The notes beneath the pieces are model-generated. The model had not been told where the DNA came from and ran no database searches. It saw only the letters and a list, made by a program, of their open reading frames with translations. A stretch of DNA of 64,000 nucleotides from an uncultured Lachnospiraceae bacterium (lineage in GTDB: Bacteria > Bacillota > Clostridia > Lachnospirales > Lachnospiraceae). The stretch lies in contig CAJUES010000009.1 in NCBI GenBank assembly GCA_910585765.1, forward strand, positions 1 to 64,000, written 5' to 3'. Below are positions 1-8,546 of this stretch, piece after piece; position 1 is the first letter of the stretch; the number at the start of each line of letters is the position of its first letter. The position numbers were made by a program, and so were the translations under genes.

Positions 1-48
1 CGACCACCGAGATCTACACTCTTTCCCTACACGACGCTCTTCCGATCT
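1..48 (+). other. Illumina adapter contamination at contig end
   Basis: The first 48 bases match the 3' part of the Illumina P5/TruSeq universal adapter and end in the well-known GCTCTTCCGATCT. They are not biological. Genomic sequence starts at base 49, inside a gene, so this is an untrimmed assembly end. Confidence 0.97.
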
Positions 49-600
49 ACAGTTATCACCTCCAGGGAAGCGATCCTGGAAACCTGCCGCCGGCTTGTCA
101 AAGAACAGGGCTGGTCGTCAGTCAACATCCGGAATGTCGCCGCAGTCTGCGGTATTTCCGTAGGTTCCATCTACTACTATTTCGATTCGAAAACAGCTTT
201 GACAGCTGCCACGGTCGAGAGTATCTGGTGCGATATCTTCCACTTTTCAGAGTCCAAAATGAACTTTGACGGCTTTTTGGACTGTGTGCACTGGATATTT
301 GACAGCATCCGGAAAGGCAGCGAACAATACCCGGGCTTTTTTACCACGCACTCCATGAATTTCATGGGCACCGAAAAATCGAGCGGGCAGCAGCTGATGG
401 CACAGTCCTGGGAACATATGAAGACAGGACTGCACACGGTGCTCACGCAGGATCCAAACATCCGTCAGGAAATATTTGACGATACCTTGAATCCCCTGAA
501 GTTTGTCGATATTGTGTTTTCCCTGATCATCGCGTCATTGATCCGGCAGGATTACGACGACAGCGCCATCCTGCAGATGCTGCGGAAACTGCTTTATTAG
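49..600 (+). CDS. TetR-family transcriptional regulator, 5' truncated
   Basis: The reading frame is open from the adapter junction and gives about 183 residues before the TAG at 598-600. The first 50 residues form a clear TetR DNA-binding region: a helix starting SREAILETCRRL, then NIRNVAAVCGISVGSIYYYF and DSKTAL, the typical helix-turn-helix followed by the YYYF(D)SK signature. The rest would be the ligand-binding and dimerisation domain. The true start codon is missing because the contig ends in adapter; probably only a few residues are lost. A TTG at 199 is internal and not a credible start. The gene is 42 bp upstream of a membrane protein on the same strand, which it may control; the ligand is unknown. 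Confidence 0.9.
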   Translation, partial: TVITSREAILETCRRLVKEQGWSSVNIRNVAAVCGISVGSIYYYFDSKTALTAATVESIWCDIFHFSESKMNFDGFLDCVHWIFDSIRKGSEQYPGFFTTHSMNFMGTEKSSGQQLMAQSWEHMKTGLHTVLTQDPNIRQEIFDDTLNPLKFVDIVFSLIIASLIRQDYDDSAILQMLRKLLY

Positions 601-642
601 TATTTCGTGTATTGAAAAAAGGAAAAAGAAAGGAAGAAAATC

Positions 643-1290
643 ATGCAGGCTATAGTAGAAACTTTATTTGACACAGTATATCTGATCACAGTCATCACGC
701 TCGGAGTCATCATGATCCGCAGAGGCGGCAGCAGACAGTACCGTCTCTTTGGCATCATGGCTGTCGTCCTTGGCTTGGGCGACTCCTTCCATCTGGTGCC
801 GCGCGCAATCGCGCTGTGCACTACCGGACTCGAAAACTTCACCACCGCTCTCGGCATCGGAAAGCTCATCACTTCCGTCACCATGACCGTGTTTTATGTC
901 CTCCTGTATTACGTGTGGAGAAACCGCTATCAGGTGGAGGGAAGGGATGGATTGACCACTATGGTCTACGTATTGTCCGCACTCCGGATCGCCCTCTGCC
1001 TGTTCCCGCAAAACGAGTGGCTGAGCGCAGCCCCGCCCTTGAGCTGGGGGATCTACCGCAATATCCCCTTTGCACTGCTCGGTCTGCTGATCATCATGCT
1101 GTTTTTTCAGGAGGCAAAAGCGCAGAACGACACTGCATTTCGGTGGATGTGGCTGACGATCGTGCTGAGTTTCGGATTTTACATCCCTGTCGTCCTCTGG
1201 GCTGACGTGATCCCCATGATCGGTATGCTGATGATCCCGAAAACCTGCGCCTATGTGTGGACCGTCCTGATCGGTTATCGGGCGATGTGA
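643..1290 (+). CDS. Multi-pass membrane protein of unknown function
   Basis: This 215-residue protein has about seven hydrophobic segments (roughly residues 8-27, 35-55, 70-92, 105-125, 135-155, 170-192 and 195-213) and short loops, with no catalytic motif that I recognise. The start ATG has a good AAAGGAAG ribosome-binding site 7-8 bases upstream. It follows a TetR regulator on the same strand, an arrangement that suggests a regulator-target pair. It ends cleanly at 1290 and converges on a response-regulator gene. The long opposite-strand extension of that gene through this 3' end is a frameshift artefact and does not weaken the call. Function unknown. Confidence 0.8.
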   Translation: MQAIVETLFDTVYLITVITLGVIMIRRGGSRQYRLFGIMAVVLGLGDSFHLVPRAIALCTTGLENFTTALGIGKLITSVTMTVFYVLLYYVWRNRYQVEGRDGLTTMVYVLSALRIALCLFPQNEWLSAAPPLSWGIYRNIPFALLGLLIIMLFFQEAKAQNDTAFRWMWLTIVLSFGFYIPVVLWADVIPMIGMLMIPKTCAYVWTVLIGYRAM

Positions 1291-1975
1291 TATGCCTTTC
1301 TCTTCTCAAAAAAGTGTCCACAGATCGCTTGATCTGCTCGGGAGGCATCGTCTTTAGCAGATATCCATCCGGTTTCAGCTCCATGACCTGCATGACGCTC
1401 TCCTTATCCCCCTTGCTGGTGAGGAACATGACCGGAATGTCCGCAAATTCCGCCTCGCTCCTGATCATGCCGAGCACCTGTTTTCCGTCAACGATCGGCA
1501 TCTCATAGTCGAGCAGCACCAGATCCGGTCTGTTCGTGGAGAGGTATTTGATCGCCATCGCGCCGGAATCATCCACCACGAGTATCTTCTTTTTATTCTG
1601 CTTTCCGAATACTTTGAGGTACGAATCAATCGCCTCTGCAACCTCATTGACGTTGATCGGACGCGGAAACTCCTTCTGGATCAGATGCAGTGGAATCACC
1701 TTTATGATCTCCGCGATCTCCTGGGGATCCCCGGTGACAAATATAGGGATATCTTTCTCGACCGCCTGGTCCTTCAGATATGTAAGTCCCTGGTTCAGCC
1801 TCATCAGCTCCTCATCCGCAAAGACAAAGATCAGGTCTATGTTCTCCTTTATCTTGCTGAGTACATCCGGGTGCGCATGTGTGTGCATCACATCACAATC
1901 CACCTGCTCAAGCCTTTCCTGGAGCGACACGAGCAGATAACTCTGTACCTCCGATACAATCAATACTTTTTGCAT
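1275..1975 (-). pseudogene. Response regulator with internal deletion and 3' frameshift
   Basis: The protein starts MQKVLIVSE at 1975 behind a GGAGGG site. It has a degenerate N-terminal receiver-like half (residues 1-120) and a C-terminal receiver. The second receiver keeps the acidic pair (VVDDSG), the phospho-acceptor Asp (LVLLDYEMP) and the Lys (FLTSK), but jumps from VVDDSGAM straight to AIKYLS. About 22-23 residues (helix 1 and strand 2) expected between two SGAM-like stretches are missing. Near the C-terminus a run of six A (1308-1313) shifts the frame; one more base would give a natural end, DTFFEKRKAYHIAR, and stop at 1275-1277. As sequenced, the frame instead runs on to 1094, antisense to the membrane gene. 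Partner of the hybrid kinase 15 bp upstream. Confidence 0.75.
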
Positions 1976-1990
1976 AATACCCTCCACCTT

Positions 1991-4900
1991 TTATTCTGGG
2001 AACCCTTCAAGTACTTCTATCATCTTTTTCCCTGTATTCATGACATCTTCCATTGCCACATCAGCCACATATGCCCTCAGTTCTTCCATGTAGGAGCCAA
2101 GCTCCTCCGGAAGCCTGTACTCCTCAAGCTCCGCGAGCGCCGCATCTGCGCCGTCAAGGTCAAAGTTGTCCATCGCGGTGCCCAGTCTGTCAAGTGCCTC
2201 TATGATCTCCGCCTTGGGGACTTCTCTCTTATCCTGCTCGTTTGCCTTTCCATATGGTTCCAATATCGGTTTATAACTCCTGTACAGCTCCATGACAGCA
2301 GGGTTCTCCCTGGTGATCGTGTCCACATCCTCTGCATTTCCGCACTGTTCCATCTTGTAAAACAGCTCCGAGAGTTCCAGTGCCCCTATCATGCGCGCCG
2401 TATTTTTCAATGCATGTACTTCTATAGTATAATCGTGAATCAATCCGTCTGCAAGACATTTTTCAATTTTTGTCGCTTTCAGGTCGATTAATTTGTAAAA
2501 ATCTCCCAATAAATTTGTGAACAGTTCCAGACTGCCGGAATTCCTGACACCCTCCGCCACGTTAAGGCCTTCTATGACAGGGAGCTCCTGCTCCGGGATC
2601 TGCTCCTGCACCGCGGCCGGCGCTGACAGCTTCCGCACCAGCTCACCCGGAAGCCACGCACGTATCTTGCTGCAGATATCCTTCAGCTCGATCGGCTTTG
2701 CCACAAAATCATTCATTCCCGCTTCCTTAAATATCTCCCTTGCCCCCATGACCGCATTGGCTGTCAGCGCAATGATCGGCATATTCCGGATGTACGCATC
2801 CGGCAGCTTTCTGATGTTCTGTGTCGTCTCCACGCCGTCCATCACAGGCATCATGTGATCCATGAAGACTATGTGGTATCGCTTCTCCTGCACCATCTCG
2901 ATCGCCTGTCTGCCGGAGCTGGCTGTGTCGATATTCATCTGCAATGGCTGCAGCAGCCCCCTCGCCACCTTGAGGTTCATCTCGTTATCGTCCACGATCA
3001 ATATCTGCGCCTGCGGCGCGACGAAGTTCATCACATTGTCCGTCTCACCGAAAGATGCCATAGTCTCATGATTGATCACCTGGCAGAAATTGAGCGTGTA
3101 CAGCGGCTTATTGACGACCGTCACCTGTTCGTTCCACACCGTCTCCCTCATGGGATTCTGCAGCACACAAAGTTCCGTTCCATTGGATACAAAATACTTC
3201 TCGATCCCTTCCTTGAGTTCCTGATAGACGGATTCGTCCACAAAGAAGAAATCAACCTTCTCCCCTCTGTCCTTCGCCTCATAGCAGTCCACATAGCGCA
3301 GACCGTAACCCTCTGCCATACCCCTTAGCTGCTCGAGAATCCGCTTGTCGCCCATGTGCCCGCTCACGACCATCGGTTCATGGATGATCGCCTCATCCTT
3401 GACGGCTGCCGCAAGCTGTTTTCCGATCACTTTCTGTGGTATGTTAAAATAAAACTCGCTGCCTTTTCCGTACTCGCTCTTCACATCGATCCTGCCGCCC
3501 ATGTTTTCCACAAGCTGTTTCGAGATCGCAAGCCCCAGCCCGGTTCCCTCCTTGTTCCTGTTCTTCTTCGTATCGACCTGCTGGAAAGACCCAAACAGCT
3601 TTTTCAGATCCTCCGGCTTGATGCCCTGCCCGGAATCCCCAGATCCACCATGTCCTCCTCCGCCATCTGTGTCATTTTTATCGTGAGCTTGACAAATCCC
3701 GCCTCCGTAAACTTGATCGCATTGTTTGCGATATTGATGATGACCTGTCGGATTCGAAGCGAGTCACCGTACATCCTGTTTGGCAGATCCTTGTCAATAT
3801 CAAACATCGGTTCTATCGGTTTGTCGCCGATCCTGTTGAGGAATATCATGCCAAGGTCACTCAATATGGACATCGGCTCATACTCTTCCTCTATGATATC
3901 GAGCTTGCCCGACTCGATCTTGGAGAAATCGAGGATATCATTGATGATCGTGAGCAGCGAGGCGCCTGAGTTCTTGATATTCATCAGATACCCCCTGTCC
4001 TGCTCACTCATGTCACTCCTGAGGAGAATCTCTGTCATGCCCACGATGGCGTTCATCGGTGTGCGGATCTCATGCGACATGTTGGACAGGAAATTGGATT
4101 TGGACTCGTTCGCCTCCTCCGCGCGCAGATTTGCCTCCTTTAACTGCTCCATCATGTTATAGTTCTCTGTCAGATCGACAAGGATCATCGCATGTCCCCT
4201 GATCTTGCCGCGTATGTTCAGATCCTTGATATATTTCTTGTAATGTTTGTCCGCTATGACGATCTCCTCTTCCGCTGACTTGAAAAGCGCCTCCAGCCGC
4301 CCGGAAAGTTTTTCTCCCTTATGGATGCCGGAAAGCTCCTCGAAATTCTCCCTCGCATATTTGTTGGAATCAAGATACCCATAGAATTTGTCCGCCACCA
4401 AAAACAGGGCGTCAAAGTTCTCGACCATCCAGCCGCGCCCGATATCGAGGATATTGAAGATATCCCCCTCGACAACGCTCAGTATGATCAGCAGCACCGC
4501 CACCGCGGAGAAGAGCGGAACGACCTCAAAGTTAAAGCGGAACAAAAGCTCCAGCGCGAGCGGCGCGATGACCACGAACTTGGCGATGATCAGGTGCGAC
4601 AGGCTGTGCTTTTCCGTCCCCCCCTGCTTGCGCAGCTGTACCCGCCTCACGATCATATAAATGATCAATGCCACCAGCAGCGCCGTGAGAAAACTGTAAC
4701 GGATCGCGTACACGATACCGCCCTCTTTGCTCAGGAAGTGATACCCGTACTGGACATCCTCCCCGAAATCCATCTCTCCGAATGCCATTTCACGCCGCTT
4801 GTCATCCCACATGATAAACAGGGCAGCCGCCTCAAAAACCAGCCAGATCTTTGTGAACACTCGTATCGATCGGTGCCGCACATCGAGCTGCAGGTAAGAC

Positions 4901-5169
4901 AGCGAAAATTTGATAAAGAAATAATAGAACAAAAAATTTCCGAGATACTCCATCTTCAATGCCAGTGTCGCCTCGGAAGGATTGCTCGTTCGGAGCATCA
5001 GGCAATAGGCGCCATTCATGATCAGACAGCCAATGTTAGCCACCATCAGACTGGTCGATGAGCTGTTCTGTTCCTTACTCATGAGAACAAAAATACCAAC
5101 CAATGGTATCACGGCTCCGATCAATGGCACGATGCTAAACGCTGTTCTCAGACTTAATTCCAACGTCAT
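1991..5169 (-). pseudogene. Hybrid sensor histidine kinase, frameshifted in ATPase domain
   Basis: The N-terminal part has about seven membrane spans (residues 10-230), a PAS-like linker, and the HisKA phospho-acceptor helix SNFLSNMSHEIRTPMNAI. The HATPase N-box (INIANNAIKF) follows, but after DMVDL the frame breaks at about 3636-3641. The missing half continues in another frame with the G1 box DSGQGI and the GTGLGL box. Roughly five codons are lost at the junction and two stray bases remain. The downstream frame encodes a degenerate receiver, a good receiver (QILIVDDNEMN, FMDHMMP, ALTANA) and an Hpt domain (HALKNTARMIGA). I prefer ATG 5169, which has GGGAG 11 bases upstream, over the GTG at 5181. 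If the break is real, the kinase cannot bind ATP and is dead. Membrane protein; signal unknown. Confidence 0.8.
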
Positions 5170-5245
5170 TTCCAAATCCACTCCCTTTTAAACAGCTATC
5201 TATATTTTATACTGTTTTGCGTTTTCTGTCCATTGTTTTCGCCCC

Positions 5246-5277
5246 AAAAGACAAAACACCGCCCTCTCGAGCGGTGT
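5246..5277 (-). terminator. Rho-independent terminator of grcA
   Basis: A 7-bp stem, ACACCGC paired with GCGGTGT (5256-5262 and 5271-5277), has an 8-base loop. On the minus strand it is followed by TTTGTCTTTT. It lies about 45 bp after the grcA stop codon. Confidence 0.8.
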
Positions 5278-5319
5278 CTGCCAATGGAATTTACAAAAAA
5301 ATGATGGATTGACAAGATC

Positions 5320-5559
5320 TTAAATTGCCTCGTGGAACGTTCTGGAAATGACGTCCGCCTGCTGCTCCGGTGTCAGCTTGATAAAGTTTACGGCATAGCC
5401 TGAAACCCTGATCGTAAGCTGCGGATAGTTCTCCGGATGTTTCTGCGCATCCAAAAGTGTGTCCCTGTTGAGAACATTTACATTGAGATGATGGCCACCC
5501 TTTGTTGCGTATCCGTCCAAAAGATTGACTAAGTTGCTTACCTGTGCGTTATCTGTCAT
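5320..5559 (-). CDS. grcA: Autonomous glycyl radical cofactor (PFL C-terminal-like)
   Basis: This 79-residue protein consists almost entirely of the glycyl-radical domain of pyruvate formate-lyase. It carries the GGHHLNVNVLNRDTLLDA segment and the radical loop TIRVSGYAVNF, whose Gly holds the radical. In E. coli the stand-alone protein YfiD/GrcA replaces the oxygen-damaged C-terminus of PflB. This one is shorter than the 127-residue E. coli protein, lacking its N-terminal extension. The start has a GGAGGAAT site. An Asn follows the YAV motif. Its promoter carries a Crp/Fnr-type palindrome and a crp/fnr gene lies just upstream, fitting control by oxygen or redox state. A short activase-free PFL remnant is less likely, because promoter, RBS and terminator are all intact. 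Confidence 0.88.
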   Translation of the reverse strand: MTDNAQVSNLVNLLDGYATKGGHHLNVNVLNRDTLLDAQKHPENYPQLTIRVSGYAVNFIKLTPEQQADVISRTFHEAI

Positions 5560-5636
5560 GATAATTCCTCCTTTTATGAAAATATACTGATCGTTTTTGT
5601 GTTCTGCTTTCCTGTAATCTGTTCTTTTGTGATTTT

Positions 5637-5679
5637 AGTATATTGTATTCTCCGAGAAATTTCTGTAACAATTGTTACA
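5637..5679 (-). promoter_or_regulatory. grcA promoter with Crp/Fnr-type palindrome near -41.5
   Basis: TGTAACAATTGTTACA at 5664-5679 is a perfect 16-bp palindrome of Crp/Fnr type. On the minus strand a -10 box TATACT sits at 5642-5637 and there is no recognisable -35. A start site 7 bases below the -10 (about 5630) puts the palindrome centre at -41.5, the classic class II activator position. Confidence 0.7.
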
Positions 5680-5769
5680 TTTTTAACTTTTTCATGTTTT
5701 TTTGCAAATACAATCCACACATCGTCTTTTTAACAATTTTTTTCAAATTTCCGTCTGGCAGGCGAGTAT

Positions 5770-6462
5770 TCAGTACAGCGCCTCCAATGCGTCACGGTCC
5801 ACGATCTTAATGGTATTCCTGTCTGTCTCGATCAGCTGCTCCTGCTGCATCTTCATCAGCTCCCTTGACAGTGACGGTCTGGTCGTGCCCAGATAATCTG
5901 CCAGCTCCTCCCTGTTCATGGCAAGCCTGACAATATGTGTACCGGCACTGTTGTCGTCCACCTGCTCGTTCAGCCACAGGGCGATGCGCTCACGCAGCGT
6001 TGTCCCCGACAGCAGATGGAGCTTTCTGGTCATCGCAAAATTTTTTTCCGACTGTATTTCCAACATATTTTTGGTGATCATACGGTGATGTTCGCAGGCG
6101 TTGCTGCAGAAACAGTAAAAAAATTCCCACGGTATCTCGAGCAGCTTCACCTTTCCCTGCGCTATGGCGTCGTACCAGTATGTCCTGGCATCTGCAAACA
6201 GATACATCTCCCCAAAGACATCGCCCTGTCCCACCACAAAAAGTACATCGCGCTTTCCCGACGCAAAATCCTTGGAGATCATCACAGAACCCTCGAGAAT
6301 CAGAAACAGATTCTTCGGCGTCTCTCCCTGGCGGAACACATAACTCCCATCCTCGAAAGAGCGCTCCACCGTCTTGGAACAACGGAACATCTTCTCGATC
6401 TCCTCTCGGCTGATATCCCTGAACAGGTGGATCCGTTCACAGTCTTTGATGTTCTCTACCAT
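5770..6462 (-). CDS. Crp/Fnr-family transcriptional regulator
   Basis: This 230-residue protein has an N-terminal cyclic-nucleotide-binding-type beta-roll (GSYVFRQGETPKNLFLILEG, GDVFGEMYLF), a dimerisation helix and a C-terminal helix-turn-helix (MNREELADYLGTTRPSLSREL). The beta-roll lacks the Arg-Ser pair typical of cAMP-binding Crp. The middle of the protein holds a cysteine/histidine-rich run, CFCSNACEHH (about residues 117-126), which could bind metal or sense redox state; that is inference. I use ATG 6462, with GAGG five bases upstream, over the GTG at 6483. It lies 210 bp upstream of grcA on the same strand, and a matching palindrome in the grcA promoter makes grcA the obvious target. 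A 31-bp inverted repeat lies in its own upstream region. Confidence 0.9.
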   Translation of the reverse strand: MVENIKDCERIHLFRDISREEIEKMFRCSKTVERSFEDGSYVFRQGETPKNLFLILEGSVMISKDFASGKRDVLFVVGQGDVFGEMYLFADARTYWYDAIAQGKVKLLEIPWEFFYCFCSNACEHHRMITKNMLEIQSEKNFAMTRKLHLLSGTTLRERIALWLNEQVDDNSAGTHIVRLAMNREELADYLGTTRPSLSRELMKMQQEQLIETDRNTIKIVDRDALEALY

Positions 6463-6525
6463 ACTATCCTCAATCCCTCCCACTCAACACGCACCCGCAG
6501 CGGGCATCTACAATGTCATAAAAGA

Positions 6526-6693
6526 ACTAGTACAGCATTGCGCAAATAACAGTGAATACAGCACCTGCTATTTGCACCAGTACTGCGTTGTCGTCAGTCA
6601 ACAATGCCACCGCATTGCCTCCTTCCTCCGCCTTGCCCTGTCACAAATATCAGGCACTGTTTTTCACTGTTATTTAGGCAATGCTGTACTAGT
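6526..6693. repeat. 31-bp inverted repeat pair flanking 106 bp (possible inverton or MITE)
   Basis: The arm at 6526-6556 begins ACTAGTACAGCATTGC and ends AAATAACAGTGAA. The arm at 6663-6693 is its reverse complement at 29 of 31 positions, differing only at two adjacent central bases. The 106-bp interior holds a further 10-base inverted match, CACCAGTACT (6575-6584) with AGTACTGGTG (6691-6700). The element fills the gap between the groEL 3' end and the crp/fnr start, with no coding sequence. It could be an invertible promoter element, a MITE or a cruciform. No recombinase gene is nearby. Confidence 0.75.
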
Positions 6694-6710
6694 ACTGGTG
6701 TCGCGTATGT

Positions 6711-6745
6711 ATGTCAAAATGGAGAACGCAGGATCTGCGTTCTCC
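6711..6745 (-). terminator. Terminator of groES-groEL
   Basis: A perfect 10-bp stem GGAGAACGCA/TGCGTTCTCC (6721-6730 and 6736-6745) with a 5-base loop lies 27 bp after the groEL stop. On the minus strand it is followed by ATTTTGACAT, a weak T-tract. Confidence 0.7.
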
Positions 6746-6771
6746 AAATAGAAGATTTTATGACATCAGCC

Positions 6772-8397
6772 TTACATCATGCCGCCCATTCCAGGACCGC
6801 CTGCCGGCATTGCCGGAGTATCTTCCTTGATGTTCGCCACAACGGACTCTGTTGTGAGGAGTGTGCTTGCCACGGAGCATGCATTCTGCAGTGCGCTTCT
6901 AGTAACCTTAACCGGATCAAGGATGCCTGCCTCAACCATATCCACATACTCTTCCTTCGCAGCATCAAAACCGATGCCAGCCTTTGACTCTCTCACCTTA
7001 TTTACAATGACACTTCCCTCGAGACCTGCGTTTGCCACAATGATATGCAGCGGTGCATCCAGCGCCTTCAGCACAATCTTTGCACCTGTCTTCTCGTCGC
7101 CGTCAAGTGTCTCAACAAGCTCTGCAACCTTCTTGGAAGCGTGGATATAAGCGGAACCGCCGCCTGCGATGATGCCTTCCTCCACTGCTGCCCTTGTCGC
7201 GTTGAGCGCGTCCTCCATGCGGAGCTTTGCTTCCTTCATCTCTGTCTCTGTCGCTGCGCCGACACGGATCACTGCCACACCGCCTGCAAGCTTTGCAAGT
7301 CTCTCCTGCAGCTTCTCCTTGTCGAAGTCAGATGTTGTCTCCTCAACCTGCTTCTTGATCTGTGAGATCCTCGCATCGATCGCTGCCTTGTCGCCCTCGC
7401 CGTCGACGATGATCGTGTTCTCCTTCTGAACCTTTACAGACTTCGCACGTCCGCACTGCTCCAGCGTCGCTTCCTTGAGGTCAAGACCGAGCTCCTCGCT
7501 GATCACCTGGCCGCCTGTGAGGATCGCGATATCCTCGAGCATAGCCTTTCTTCTGTCGCCATATCCGGGTGCCTTCACAGCAACTACATTGAATGTACCG
7601 CGGAGCTTGTTGACGATCAACGTTGTGAGCGCCTCGCCCTCGACATCCTCAGCGATGATCAGAAGCTTTGCGCCAGACTGCACTACCTGCTCTAATACCG
7701 GCAGGATCTCCTGGATATTGGAGATCTTCTTGTCTGTGATCAGAATATACGGATCCTCCATGGTCGCTTCCATCTTATCCATATCTGTCGCCATGTAAGC
7801 TGAGATATATCCGCGGTCAAACTGCATACCTTCCACAAGGTCAAGCTCTGTCTGCATCGTCTTTGACTCTTCGATCGTGATAACGCCGTCGCCGGAAACC
7901 TTCTCCATCGCGTCCGCTACCATGCTTCCAACTTCCTCATCGCCGGAGGAAACTGTTGCAACTCTCGCGATGTGCTGCTTGCCGTTTACCTTGGAGCTCA
8001 TGGAAGCGATCGCATCCACTGCACAGTTTGTCGCTTTCTTCATACCCTTTCTCAAGATAATCGGATTTGCGCCTGCTGCCAGGTTCTTCATCCCCTCGTT
8101 GATCATAGCCTGTGCGAGAACGGTTGCTGTCGTCGTACCGTCGCCTGCCACGTCATTTGTCTTGGTAGCTACTTCCTTGACGAGCTGTGCACCCATGTTC
8201 TCGAACGCATCCTCAAGCTCGATCTCCTTTGCGATCGTAACACCGTCATTTGTGATCAACGGCGCGCCGAATGACTTGTCAAGAACCACATTTCTTCCTT
8301 TCGGTCCGAGTGTCACGCTCACAGTGTCTGCCAGCTTGTTTACACCTGTCTCTAATGTCTTACGAGCCTCTGCTCCGTATTTGATTTCCTTTGCCAT
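6772..8397 (-). CDS. groEL: Chaperonin GroEL (Hsp60)
   Basis: This 541-residue protein is the ATP-dependent chaperonin large subunit, which forms the double heptameric ring that folds cytosolic proteins together with GroES. It is full length and starts MAKEIKYGAEARKTLE. It has the nucleotide-binding segment GDGTTTATVLAQAM with the catalytic Asp, the equatorial GGGSAYIHA region and the Gly-Met-rich C-terminal tail GGPGMGGMM. It is the second gene after groES, 149 bp downstream, with two hairpins in the gap and its own terminator. Transcription comes from the CIRCE-controlled promoter ahead of groES. No anomalies seen. Confidence 0.98.
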   Translation of the reverse strand: MAKEIKYGAEARKTLETGVNKLADTVSVTLGPKGRNVVLDKSFGAPLITNDGVTIAKEIELEDAFENMGAQLVKEVATKTNDVAGDGTTTATVLAQAMINEGMKNLAAGANPIILRKGMKKATNCAVDAIASMSSKVNGKQHIARVATVSSGDEEVGSMVADAMEKVSGDGVITIEESKTMQTELDLVEGMQFDRGYISAYMATDMDKMEATMEDPYILITDKKISNIQEILPVLEQVVQSGAKLLIIAEDVEGEALTTLIVNKLRGTFNVVAVKAPGYGDRRKAMLEDIAILTGGQVISEELGLDLKEATLEQCGRAKSVKVQKENTIIVDGEGDKAAIDARISQIKKQVEETTSDFDKEKLQERLAKLAGGVAVIRVGAATETEMKEAKLRMEDALNATRAAVEEGIIAGGGSAYIHASKKVAELVETLDGDEKTGAKIVLKALDAPLHIIVANAGLEGSVIVNKVRESKAGIGFDAAKEEYVDMVEAGILDPVKVTRSALQNACSVASTLLTTESVVANIKEDTPAMPAGGPGMGGMM

Positions 8398-8457
8398 GAT
8401 TCAATCATCCTCCAATTTTAAATATGATATTATACTGCTTCACTCTAAAGATCTCAT

Positions 8458-8543
8458 GGAGAACGCTGCCTTTAACGTTCTCCCAATAACTTAGAAAACC
8501 TTAAGCTGTGTCCTTCACAGCTTTCCAGATTTTCTTAGTTATC
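8458..8543 (-). other. Two hairpins in the groES-groEL intercistronic region
   Basis: One hairpin pairs GGAGAACG with CGTTCTCC (about 8458-8483). A larger one pairs ATAACTTAGAAAA with TTTTCTTAGTTAT with one mismatch (8485-8497 and 8531-8543), enclosing AAGCTGTG/CACAGCTT. Neither is followed by a T-tract on the minus strand, so they are more likely mRNA processing or stability structures than terminators. Confidence 0.6.
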
Positions 8544-8546
8544 TAT

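Noticed and set aside
1094..1274. C-terminal 60-65 residues of the response regulator as a new domain
   Set aside because: They are antisense to a well-supported membrane gene, have no domain character, and arise from a one-base shift in an A6 run.
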